From positions 35,132,620-35,196,619 of the forward strand of contig NC_084887.1 of assembly GCF_958979055.1 (NCBI RefSeq): a stretch of DNA of 64,000 bases, written 5' to 3'. The DNA is from Alnus glutinosa. Its lineage: Eukaryota; Streptophyta; Magnoliopsida; Fagales; Betulaceae. A model generated the notes under the pieces. The model saw only the letters and a list, made by a program, of their open reading frames with translations. It had not been told where the DNA came from and did no database searches. Below are positions 34,047 through 44,051 of this stretch, piece by piece. Both the position numbers and the translations under genes were made by a program. How positions within the stretch are numbered: position 1 is the stretch's first letter; each line of letters opens with the position of its first letter.

Positions 34047-34603
34047 GCCTACGGAAGAGATTGATCATTACTTCCATAGCGTCAGTCCACCCAGAGAAGA
34101 ACACGACTCCGGTGACGGGACCTGATGCTTCTGTGTCCCATACGGTTGCAACAGAGCTGTATGACGAATTTCTGGCCTCGGGGATGCTCGGTGGGGTAGG
34201 GAGGCCAGTCGAGTTTATTGTTCGCTGGAAAATTGGGACTGCGCTTGTGGTACGAGTCCCTGTATTGCGTTTGATTTTTGTGTAGTATTTGATTTGTGTG
34301 TGTATTCTAGACCATGGCCGATTGGCTAGCGACCCCTATTTTATTTTATTTTATTTTTTTTTTCTGTTTTGTATTTTGTTTTTCTTTCTAATTTTAGAAA
34401 TTAAAGCCATGTTCGGCGACCCCTATTTTGTAGTTGTAGTTGATTTTTGTGTATTTTATTTGCCAAACGGTTACCGGTTGGCGGCTGCCGGTTTATAACT
34501 GCCAACCGCCTAGGTGGTTGGTCATTTTTGGTAACCGCCCATGTGGTTTGCGGTTAGTGGTTTTGCCCAATAACCACTAACCGTAACCGCATTTTCACCC
34601 CTA
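33670..34603. mobile_element. Non-autonomous hAT-like element
   Basis: The ends are TAGGGGTGAAAATAACCGC and the inverted CGCATTTTCACCCCTA. The flanking 8-mers TTTTTGTT (33662-33669) and CCTTTGTT (34604-34611) are alike at 6 of 8 positions, as for an aged 8-bp hAT duplication. Sub-terminal regions are packed with AACCG/CGGTT words in both orientations. The interior has ATAT and CT microsatellites (33809-33822, 33990-34040) and AAAACGGTGCCGTTTT (33832-33847). An open frame (33839-34285) is mostly simple repeat and I do not call it a gene. Confidence 0.75.
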
Positions 34604-34762
34604 CCTTTGTTACTTCGTTTATGTGGCACTCTTTAACCACGAGAACAGTCATGTCAATTATAACTAACGTGATAAATGCCACGTGATATTATCAAGCCAA
34701 TTTGTAAAACATTTTAGTAAAATTGGTAAAACATTGTTGCCCTTAGCTCATAGCTTAGCAGC

Positions 34763-34810
<48 letters not shown>

Positions 34811-34995
34811 TAATTCCTTATATCTTATTTAAATGTGAATTAAGATGATAAAGTCTAAATTATTTAATTTTGAAAAAATAGTTGGGACTAGATATATAGG
34901 CACCTTTTCCACAATTTCACAATTTCACAAATCGACTTCGAAACTCCTTTTCCACCAACCGTTCCCTCTCGCATGCCCTTCAGTAATGCTCGCAC
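34604..34995. other. Upstream region of the PLS-class PPR gene
   Basis: Short intergenic stretch with an AT microsatellite (34767-34806) and T-run. The leader of the PPR gene probably starts between 34810 and 34990. No TATA box can be separated from the AT repeat. Confidence 0.4.
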
Positions 34996-36510
34996 ATGAC
35001 CCACCTCCACCTCCTCCCACACAGCACCAAGGTAAGCAGTATCCAGGCATGGAAACGGTGCATGTCCCTTGCGCAACGCTGCACCACCATGCGTCAACTC
35101 AAGCCCATCCACGCCATCTTCCTCACCAACGGTCTCCACCACAACAACTACGCCATCGCCAAACTCATCACCTTTTGCGCTCTCTCCGACACCGGCAACC
35201 TCTCTTACGCTTCCCTCATGTTCAGCAAAATTCAAGCACCCAATTCATTTATTTACAACGCCCTTATCAGAGCTTATTCCCGCGGTTCACAGCCTCAACT
35301 TGCTCTGCATTACTTCCAACTCATGTTGAAAGATACTAACTTAGCTCCCGACCACCACTCGTTTCATTTCGTTCTTTTGGCTTGCTCGAATGCCAAATGG
35401 GTACTTTTGGGCAAGCAAATTCACAATTTGATAGTAAAAAATGGATTGGTTTTATTTGATGGTCATGTTCAGACAGCAGTAATCAGAGTTTATGCTGACT
35501 GTAAGGTTTTGGCTGATGCGCGGAAAATGTTCGATGAAATTCCTTGTTTAGATGTTATTCAGTGGAATGTTCTTATGAATGGGTATGTTAAGTGTAATTT
35601 GGCTGCTGAGTCTTTGAAGCTTTTCCGGGATATGTTGGTGTTTGGAGTTGAGCCTGATGAATTTTGTGTAACTACTGTGCTTACGGCTTGTGCTCAGATG
35701 GGTGCGCTTTGGCAGGGGAAATGGATTCATGAGTATGTTAAGAAGAGGAAAAGGATGGAATTGGATGTGTTTGTCATGACGGCACTGGTTGATATGTATG
35801 CCAAGTGTGGGTGTATAGACATGGCTGAGGAAGTCTTTGTGAGAATGCCTAAAAGGAATGTGTTCTCATGGGCAGCCATGATTGGAGGGCTGGCAGTTCA
35901 TGGGTACGCGAGGAAGGCGATTCATTGCTTGGAGAGGATGCAGGTAGATGACAGGCTGAAGCCAGATGGGGTTGTCCTTCTTGGAGTTCTAATGGCATGC
36001 ACACATGCAGGACTCCAAGAGGAAGCCCAATTGCTGTTGGATAACATGGAAGCTCGATATGGCATTAGACCCAAGCATGAGCACTATAGTTGCATGGTGG
36101 ACTTACTGTGTAGAGCAGGTCGATTAGATGAAGCACTTCAGTTCACAAGAAGAATGCCAATGAAGCCACTTGCTTCTGTATGGGGTGCTTTGCTGAGTGG
36201 TTGTCGAATTCATAATAATGTTCACCTTGCAGAGCTTGCTGTTGAAGAGCTTCTAGTGCTAGAAAATGATGGGGCAGAAGAAGATGGAGCTTATGTTCAG
36301 TTGTCTAACATTTATTTGGGTGTACGGAGAGGTGAAGATGCACGTAGGTTAAGGAGGATGATCGGTGATACAGGACTTAAGAAAACACCAGGTTGTAGCA
36401 TGATAGAGGTGGATGGCAGAGTGAATGAGTTTGTTTCAGGAGATGTATCTCATTTGCATGGTGCTCAGATACGTGCAATGCTAGAGCTACTGTCCCTTGA
36501 GTTAGTTTAA
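34996..36510 (+). CDS. Pentatricopeptide repeat protein, PLS class with E domain
   Basis: Intronless, 504 aa. PLS-class PPR proteins bind organellar RNA base by base, and E-type members usually take part in C-to-U editing in mitochondria or chloroplasts. Repeats are visible along the chain: NSFIYNALIRAYSRGSQPQL, DVIQWNVLMNGYVKCNLAAE, GVEPDEFCVTTVLTACAQMG, DVFVMTALVDMYAKCGCIDM, NVFSWAAMIGGLAVHGYARK and KHEHYSCMVDLLCRAGRLDE. The E motif follows (ASVWGALLSGCRIHNNVHLA, then LKKTPGCSMIEVDGRVNEFV), and the chain stops without a DYW domain. Length and layout recall Arabidopsis At3g28640/At3g28660. The ATG at 34996 is the first in frame; the preceding open frames are in other phases. Confidence 0.93.
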   Translation: MTHLHLLPHSTKVSSIQAWKRCMSLAQRCTTMRQLKPIHAIFLTNGLHHNNYAIAKLITFCALSDTGNLSYASLMFSKIQAPNSFIYNALIRAYSRGSQPQLALHYFQLMLKDTNLAPDHHSFHFVLLACSNAKWVLLGKQIHNLIVKNGLVLFDGHVQTAVIRVYADCKVLADARKMFDEIPCLDVIQWNVLMNGYVKCNLAAESLKLFRDMLVFGVEPDEFCVTTVLTACAQMGALWQGKWIHEYVKKRKRMELDVFVMTALVDMYAKCGCIDMAEEVFVRMPKRNVFSWAAMIGGLAVHGYARKAIHCLERMQVDDRLKPDGVVLLGVLMACTHAGLQEEAQLLLDNMEARYGIRPKHEHYSCMVDLLCRAGRLDEALQFTRRMPMKPLASVWGALLSGCRIHNNVHLAELAVEELLVLENDGAEEDGAYVQLSNIYLGVRRGEDARRLRRMIGDTGLKKTPGCSMIEVDGRVNEFVSGDVSHLHGAQIRAMLELLSLELV

Positions 36511-37586
36511 TATCCTTGTTAGAATGTACTATAGGATCTGCATAGATACAACAGATATGGTTTGATATTGCAAATTCTTATTCAATGAATTGTTAATACT
36601 CCAATGAGCTTAAAATTCTGCAAATTGCACTTACAGCCACAGGTTCTCTTCTTTGAAGCTGTGCAGTAGATTTGTTTCCGGGAAATTCCACCATTATCAC
36701 ACCACAGTTCATTTATTTAATCGAAGCCAATTCTTGAGGAGCAAGCTTTTTGGAGCCACACATTGTCAAATGTAATATGTTGTATATTCACCTTGTGATG
36801 CCCAATGCCAACTCTAGACTGCTACATGTAGCCATTGCCCATCCAGATTGATTTGTTCTCACACAAAAGATACACTTAGAAAGATATTGAACCAAAAAGA
36901 CGAATTCTTAAAATGAAACAAAAAGTTGCCGAACGAGTTCTTTTCCATAAAAGAGTCCCCAAAAATTCACGAGTCCCTAAAACTTTCAAGGCACCAAATT
37001 TCAGAAACCTGGCAGCAAATTTGAAAGACAGTTTATCTTTTGTGAATCTTGCGGTACTTCCTTGCACTAGTGGTTCGAATGATGGAATACAGTTTATCCA
37101 GCTAGCCCCCAATTTCTATTTGCTAGTACAAGCAGATCCAAAGCTGAATGTACGCAATATGCGGATACCTTAACTTGTGCTGGAAATTTAAAGTCGGATT
37201 ACTGTTCAGGAGGACTCCCTGCTTAAGTGCACAAAACGAACGTTGTTAGACCAACAAAAACAAAAAGGCAAAAGAACAAGAGATAACACATAAAAATTTC
37301 CTCTATCCAAAAGGGTAAAAAGAAAAATATAGAGTATATTCTCGAGGCAGCAAGACATTTGAAGAACGCTAATACTTGACCAGTCAAAAAGTGTTAAAAT
37401 ATTAATTAAATAATTACATTTATCAATTTTTAATAAATTGAACTTTTAAGATAAATGATAATTTAATATGGTACCAAAACTTAAGCTGTCAAAAACATTT
37501 TTAACCAAATAAACTTTCATAGTATCAGCTAAAACTTTGAGATATGTGGTGATTTAAATGCAAAAGATTCTAAATCACTCGAAAAA
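36511..37586. other. Intergenic region between PPR and DUF569 genes (convergent)
   Basis: Two convergent 3' ends share this 1.1 kb. AATGAATTGTTAATACT near 36583 is a possible end region for the PPR transcript. Nothing else is recognised. Confidence 0.45.
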
Positions 37587-39754
37587 CTAACCTTCAGACG
37601 ACGAGGGAACCACAACAACATGCATATCAGAATTGTTGGGAGGAAGGTGTAAGCGAAGGGGGCAAAGTTTCCCACTCAATGGATTGCGAGAACACACGAG
37701 GATATCACTGAGTCCTGTCTCTTCCTTCAACTTTTCCTTCAACTCCTCCACACTACTCCCCTTGAATGTAAAGGAAAGTCCTTCGGATTCATCATCAACG
37801 TCTCCTTTTTCATCAGCCACATTATAATAAATTACTCTGCCTTCTCTCTTCATGGGTGAACCATGTAACTCATCACTCAACTGCATTTACAGAACAGACA
37901 ACATAAACCCAATTTAAATTCAATTTCACCAGACATAAATTTGTTGCCAAACATGAACTTTCCATAATGACATGTTTTGTTTTCCACGAATAGGCAAGAT
38001 CCTCTCCATTTCAACTATTTTATACTTAAGATTTAATATTGTTACATTTAACGGGCTTAAATGGCGTCACATCATTTAATTTTTTTGAATGACGTGCCAA
38101 CATATTTACTATGTGGATTAGGATTCCTGCAGATTCTAAAATGATGGAATCCAGGCCATTCATTGCATCGAACGGCTTAGAAAATGTTACATATTAAAAA
38201 GTTGGCATGTACCTGGAGATAGTTAAAAAGAATTTCCCCCCCAAAATGATACTTATTAATTTCGTTGAGACATTTCATAAAATTAAAAGACAACTTTTGG
38301 CTCAAAACTTGTTTGCAACATAAAGAGGAAAAACATGATATAAAAACAAATGAAAATATACTCAATTCTCATTTGTTTGAAAAGAAGCATTTCCATCTCC
38401 GGTTGCATTAGCTGATGAAGATGAGGAGGTTGAGGAAGAATTCCCTCCACCATAACAAGAAAAGAAAACCTTCTCCCAATTCCACTTCTTCTATCCCCCC
38501 ACCTCCCTCTTTATTACTACCACTACCATGACCAGTTTCACTCTAATTACTCTCCCTCTCCCTCCGATTACTGCTGTTCCTATAAGCATCTGTATCACGC
38601 TTGGTCTCTTCAGCAGGCAACTGAAACCTGCAAACTGGACAAGAACAATGAAGCTCCAGCCATGGCATAATACACCCACCATGAAATTTATGCTTACATG
38701 GCATCTCCTTGCTTCAGCATCAATCTCAAAATCATCCAAACACACTGGACAGTGAAGAAGAAGTGTTTGTGCTAAAGTGAAAAAGAGACTTTTTGGAAGG
38801 AAACTTCTTTTTAGCTGTTTGGGTAACATGCTACCTTTTTAGTAGGTGGCATTTTTCAAGCTATTTGATGCAATGAAATGCCTGAATCCGCAATTTCAAA
38901 GAAATTGTGGGGATCCTTTTCTTATCACCTGGCATCAGCTGACATCTCTACTGTTAGATATAACCATGAAACAATTCCAACATTTGCAATAACAATCGAT
39001 TGAGAAAGGTTAGAGCCATTGCTACCACACGTTACATTATTTAGGATTTATTAGATCATGCCCTTGTTTCAATTTTTTTTTTTTTAATTATTATATTTTA
39101 ATGATAATTTCTTTAACTCAAGATATATATATATATATGATAAAAATTCTCATTCCCTGGGACAATCAAATAGGCCATAAAAGAATCAAATCAAACCTCT
39201 TCTCTGGCTTGAGGAGACACAAGTTCAATTTTGGAACTTGCTTCTGAAGAGGAAGAATCGCTTCGACTAAGGGGTTCTGATGGCGGTTGACTTGGTAGAG
39301 ATTGCACCCGAATCTGCACCACATCCACATCCCACAAAACCCAATCCTGTGTTGCAGTTCTATGTGGAATGTCATGCGTGATCGAGTTCCGCCAAGGCGG
39401 AACGCCACCGTTTGCGCGCAAGAAGTGGCCATAACGCGTCTTGAGCCTGACCTGGAATCCTTCTCTAATGGGCTCCCATTCCACCGATGAATCCAATCTT
39501 TGTGGCAGTGTTTGCAGGACTTTCTTGCCCGTCATTCCCAGTAGAAACGGCGTGTTGGAGGCCGTCAAGTACTTTCCATAGCAGCTTTTGAAGCGTAAAG
39601 CGTTGGCATTCTCAACGATCTCCACAGTCCATCTAGCATTCTTGATCGCGCCATTGCGATCTTGGCACACAGATTCTTCATCATCCTCGGCTAATAGGTA
39701 CTTGTCGTGGCGGCTCCGGAAACGCACGTCTTTGGCCTTATGGAAGAGTTCCAT
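37587..39754 (-). CDS. DUF569 domain protein (fascin-like actin cross-linking family)
   Basis: Two exons, 39197-39754 and 37587-37880, join in phase 0 to 283 aa and TAG. Exon 1 gives the beta-trefoil-like DUF569 domain: [81 protein letters not shown] Ser-rich linker follows (residues about 160-186). Exon 2 gives the second conserved domain: [57 protein letters not shown]. Related proteins are annotated as actin cross-linking; no biochemical role is firmly known. The 1.3-kb intron holds a RING pseudogene on the same strand. Confidence 0.9.
38380..38765 (-). pseudogene. RING-H2 E3 ligase fragment with frameshift, in the DUF569 intron
   Basis: The minus strand reads [15 protein letters not shown], then one frame shifts and [19 protein letters not shown] and [20 protein letters not shown] follow in another frame: a nearly whole C3H2C3 RING. 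The break is near 38703, where a single missing G after AGGAG would explain it. Downstream Ser/Gly-rich sequence still resembles a RING protein tail. I see no N-terminal part and no intron, so it may be a retrocopy fragment. Confidence 0.75.
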
Positions 39755-40005
39755 AGCAGATCAAAAATTGTACGTAAAATCAGAGATCTTAAACTATATG
39801 ATTAGAGAACAGGAAAGCCTAACAGAAAGGTTTCTTCAGGAAATGCTGACTTTTGATAAAAGCTGAAAAAAAAAAAAAAAAAAAAAATCCATCATTTCCG
39901 TTGTAGATAAATACAAATTAAGTGGACAAATGATTAGAACCACACATTAATTTCTACTCTACATTAATTTGCACCAGCGTCATGTCACACAGTCAACTAC
40001 ACATG

Positions 40006-40400
40006 TGAGTAATATTATGAACTATTTTATTTTTTTATTAAATTTAATGTGACTTTTAAAATTATTGATCTAATTTAATAGTGGTTCATTCTAAAATTAA
40101 TGGTAATTTTAAAAGTTACATCAACTTTAAAAAAATAAAAAAAAAAATGATTTACAGTATTACTCCTACACCTATTTAACCTTCAACCATTTAGACGCTT
40201 CTTTTAGCCATTATGTATCAAATAATACTGTTACACGAGTAATGTTAGAATTAAATTTTATATTTTTCTTGTATTACTTTTTAAAAGTTAAGTAATTTTT
40301 AAAATTATTATTAGATTTGAAATTAATTTGCTATTAAATTTTAATTTGATGATAATTTTATAAGTTACGTTACTTTTGAAAGAATAAAAGAAAAACAAAA
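40006..40400. mobile_element. Two small MITEs of one family
   Basis: Copy 1 (about 40006-40164) has ends GAGTAATATTATGAA and the inverted TTTACAGTATTACTC. Copy 2 (about 40236-40400) shares the inner words TTAAAATTATT and GATAATTTTATAAGTTAC. A third relative is at 60920-61045 (shared AATTTTAAAAGT and TGATTCATTC). No coding. Confidence 0.5.
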
Positions 40401-40552
40401 GCTCACGATTAATTGAGAACCACTCTCTCGCAAAATCCTTTATTATATTTTCCTAACATCCAGTTGATTTTTGTGTCCTGGCCTTGTCATCTTAAGAGTT
40501 CTATAATAAATCTCTCAATATCCCGCTTTGTTTGTTAACATGATTTGAGGTG

Positions 40553-40583
<31 letters not shown>

Positions 40584-40788
40584 AATTTTTTATTTGTTGA
40601 AAAAAAAAATTAAGATGAAAAAAGTTTTCAGAAAACTGTTTTAATATTTTTAGTTATCTGTTATTGTTTTAAAAAGAACAAAAAGTTTAACAAACACGGT
40701 ATTGGGTTATGTTTGTTAAAACCTTTTTTGTTTACTGTTCTTAAAATAAAAATATTAAAAAAAAAATCCAAAAACTCAAAACATTCAT

Positions 40789-41029
40789 TGTAAGGCCCGA
40801 AAAATTAATTAACAAATCTATTATGATCAAATAAAATAAGATGGATTATGATGGTGAAATTTGACTTGAAAATTAGTGAAAAAAACATTTTTGAAATTTT
40901 CGTCATGTCATGACTAGATGATGATGACGAAAATTTCTAGAATAACTTTAAAGTGAAATTTCACCATCATAACCCATCTTATTTTATTTGATCATAATAG
41001 TCTTGTTAATTAATTTTTCGGGCCTTACA
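40789..41029. mobile_element. Foldback MITE with 76-bp near-perfect inverted repeats
   Basis: The left arm begins TGTAAGGCCCGAAAAATTAA and the right arm is its reverse complement ending TTTCGGGCCTTACA. About 76 bp pair with only a few mismatches (for example AAATCT against AAGACT). The 90-bp centre also has short inverted words (TTTTCGTCATG...GACGAAAA). Low arm divergence suggests a young element. Confidence 0.85.
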
Positions 41030-42107
41030 CTCATCAACCTTTATATTACGTAATAGTGTAATACATTCTAAGCTCACTCCTAAATTCCTAATACATTCAA
41101 CCTTTATATTTGAGTATCTAACTTCCCTGTAGTATATTCTAAACTCACTCCTACCATATGGTATGAACTTTCTTTATATATTCTTTGCCTCGTTAGTGCA
41201 TATAAAAGAAGTATACAGGATATGCCACCTATAAGGGAGAAAAAAAAAAAAAAAATGTCCAAAAATCCCGTAAAGTTGTGATAAATTTCTTAGCTGTACC
41301 AAACTTAACCGGCCCACTAAAATGTTAACAATAATCTCAAATTCTCAACGAGGGGCATCTCTATCTGCCAGCATGAAAGCATTTCCATTAAGTTAACTAT
41401 TCTATCAAAATGGCGCTAATTATTCAGTTCTTGGGGTAGACGTTTTAACCCTTTGTACTTGCTTGGACTCTATTTGTTAGGCCTTTGTGCAGATTTTTCT
41501 TTTTCATTGGGCTTTTTAGGCCTAAATACTAACGTAAAAACAGTTCAATAGGTCAACAATCTTAAGAGAAAAATGCATACATAAAAACAGTTGAACAATC
41601 TAAGGCCTGAATGCCAACATAAAACCAGTTCAACAATTTAAGGCCTAAATGACAAAAAAACTGTTCAACAGTACAAATTTTATGGCTTAAATGCCTAAAT
41701 TCTAAACAATCATACGCAAATTAAAACAATTTAGTTTATGCCTCTACGGCCAAATTACAACGTTATAGCATCCATACCTGCCGCACAGCCTACAAGTTTA
41801 CAACCAAAACAGTAATACCTGCAGCCACAGAGCACCAAGCCCCAACAGCAATACCAACAGCATCCACCAATGAAACCGACCCCAACAATAGCACCAACAA
41901 CCAAGAACTTCCTACAGGCAAACAAAAAACCGCAACAAATAGTTTAAGTTCCTAACTAAACATATACAAAACAGAAAAGAAAATTTACTTACTGCATTGG
42001 AGCCACACCTCATGTGACCAATTAATCCTCATCAATTAGCATGCTTATGGAAGTCATTTCTACAATAAGAAAAATTGTAAATAACTCATTAGTCTATCAT
42101 ACAATTA

Positions 42108-44051
42108 TTATATCACAATATCAAATAAATTGTTTGAAAGATGCGTAATAATATTACCAGCGTCTATCCTATAGCTGTCAGCATCCTCAACTTGATCCAA
42201 ATAATGCTGACTCAGATTAATGGGTGAAGGCTTCAGCCAATTCTGTGCACATATAATAGCCTCCATTGTTTTCGGAGCCAAAGAACTTCGGAAAGGATCC
42301 AACACACGACCTCCGGTGTTAAATGCTGATTCAAAGGCAACAGTGGTAATGGGAATGGCCAAAACATCCCGCGCTATTAGGGCAAGGACTGGAAATTTGG
42401 TGAAATTTACCTTCCACCAGCTTAAAATATCAAAGTGAGCAATCGGTGTTTCAACATCCTCTATCAAATATCGTTCTATCTCCGATTTGAACTTAAAATT
42501 TCGTGATTCCCAAAACTCATAGAATAATTGCATAGAAGGATCCTTAGCCAACCAAATCCGAGTCTCATCAACATTTGAACACCCACCAAACTTACTATAC
42601 TGCTCATATAAGTGGTCAATGTCTGTCCTCAGGATTCTAACAATTTCATTTGCTTTCTTAGTGCCAAAATCTCGCTTGAACCAAAACTCTACCACGGCCA
42701 ACTTGTAGCGTGGATCAAGCAAAATAGCCACAAACAACAACCTGTTAACCTTCTCAATATCTCCCCAATACTTATCATACTTTACCTTCATTCTTTGTGC
42801 CATGTTACTCAACAACATATCACCATTTTGACAATATGATTTCAAATGTTCATGGACGCTAGAGAGTACCTGAAAATGTAGATTTGAAGTAGCATACAAA
42901 GTATCTGACATGCGCAATGTGACGTCATAAAATTTCTTCAAAAACTTGACTAAGTGGCGAATAGTATCCCAATCCTCTCTTCCTAACCCATCCTCCCCCG
43001 GATAATTAAGGAGATGTTCATCCTCCTCCTCCTCTTGCATAAGTTCAAAAGCCCCTTGGAACTTCTCTGCCACATCCAACATCAGATATGTCGATTTCCA
43101 TCTAGTTGGAACATCAAGACACAAGAGATTATTACATTGGATCTTTTGTCTCCGTACACAAGACTTAAACCAATCAAGCCTTTTAGGGGAAGATTTCACA
43201 TATTTAACAAGGTTGCGGACCTTTATAATTAACTCATCAACATCTTTCAAACCCTCGTGGACAATGAGATTCAAAATGTGTGCACAACATCTCATGTGAA
43301 TGAATTCATGACCACAAATAGTTTCTTTCCATGACAATGTTCTCCTTTTCAACCAATCAATAGGAGTGTCATTAGAGGTGACATTATCAACTGTAATTGT
43401 AAGAATCCTATCAATACCCCATTCAAGCATACACTCCTCCAACTCCCTCCCAATTGTTTTCCCTTTGTGATCTTGAACTAGACGAAAGGAAAGAATTTTT
43501 TTTTGTAATTTCCAATCATAGTCAATGAAATGAGCAATTATACACATATAGTCTAAGTTTTGCACTGAAGTCCACATATTAGTGGTAAAGCAAACCCTTT
43601 GCTTAGTTGTCAAAAACATTTTCCTCAAATTTTCCTTCTCCACTAGGTACAACTTAACACAATCCTTCATCACTGTATAGCGAGAAAGGGTCGGAAATCT
43701 AGATTCAACGGTCTTCATAAATTCTTGGAACCCTTGGCTCTCCACAAAAGTGAAGGGTAACTCATCCACAATGATCATCTTGGAAATCGCTTCCCTGATT
43801 TTTTTCTCACTATACTTTGCAATTATAAGATTGCTAGTACTGTCCTCTTCACCTTTAACTTCATCACTCATACTATCCTCTTCCCCACTCATACTATCCT
43901 CTTCATCACTCATACTATCCTCCCCATCTTTAACTTCATCACTCAACTTCAACTGGGACTTATCCAATTGACCATTTTTTCTACGGTATTTTGCGCAACC
44001 CTGGCTACAAATAGACTCTTCTACATCCTCAACTTTGTATATGGAAGCCAT
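42108..44051 (-). CDS. hAT superfamily transposase-like protein (RICESLEEPER/DAYSLEEPER type), BED finger absent
   Basis: One exon, 647 aa from the ATG at 44051; the frame is open further up to 44120, but an acceptor (TGCAG then ATCTAG) at 44066 suggests that part is intron. An acidic repeat (EEDSMSDE/GEEDSMS units, about residues 38-72) precedes the hAT core. Candidate catalytic residues are all kept: Asp in TVDNVTSND, Asp in CLDVPTRWKSTYLML, Glu in AFESAFNTGGRVLDPFRSSL. Other marks are FTTNMWTSVQNLDYMCIIAH, HMRCCAHILNLIV and LLDPRYKLAVVEFW. The dimerisation domain is near the C-terminus (WWKVNFTKFPVLALIARDVL). The usual N-terminal BED zinc finger is missing. It could be an immobile transposase copy or a host-adopted gene. 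Confidence 0.88.
   Translation of the reverse strand: MASIYKVEDVEESICSQGCAKYRRKNGQLDKSQLKLSDEVKDGEDSMSDEEDSMSGEEDSMSDEVKGEEDSTSNLIIAKYSEKKIREAISKMIIVDELPFTFVESQGFQEFMKTVESRFPTLSRYTVMKDCVKLYLVEKENLRKMFLTTKQRVCFTTNMWTSVQNLDYMCIIAHFIDYDWKLQKKILSFRLVQDHKGKTIGRELEECMLEWGIDRILTITVDNVTSNDTPIDWLKRRTLSWKETICGHEFIHMRCCAHILNLIVHEGLKDVDELIIKVRNLVKYVKSSPKRLDWFKSCVRRQKIQCNNLLCLDVPTRWKSTYLMLDVAEKFQGAFELMQEEEEDEHLLNYPGEDGLGREDWDTIRHLVKFLKKFYDVTLRMSDTLYATSNLHFQVLSSVHEHLKSYCQNGDMLLSNMAQRMKVKYDKYWGDIEKVNRLLFVAILLDPRYKLAVVEFWFKRDFGTKKANEIVRILRTDIDHLYEQYSKFGGCSNVDETRIWLAKDPSMQLFYEFWESRNFKFKSEIERYLIEDVETPIAHFDILSWWKVNFTKFPVLALIARDVLAIPITTVAFESAFNTGGRVLDPFRSSLAPKTMEAIICAQNWLKPSPINLSQHYLDQVEDADSYRIDAGNIITHLSNNLFDIVI

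Larger units (their letters stand above)
39755..42107. other. Gene-free region with small MITEs
   Basis: AT-rich, without genes. It contains the elements listed at 40006-40164, 40236-40400 and 40789-41029. The part 41460-42060 borders the 3' end of the hAT-like gene and may include its 3'UTR. Confidence 0.5.

Noticed and set aside
33839..34285. Open frame of 148 codons on the plus strand in the hAT-like element
   Set aside because: Most of it is a CT/TC microsatellite read as Ser-Leu repeats; the rest has no family resemblance.
34845..35339. 164-codon frame overlapping the PPR start
   Set aside because: Another phase of the same DNA; the PPR frame alone contains repeat motifs.
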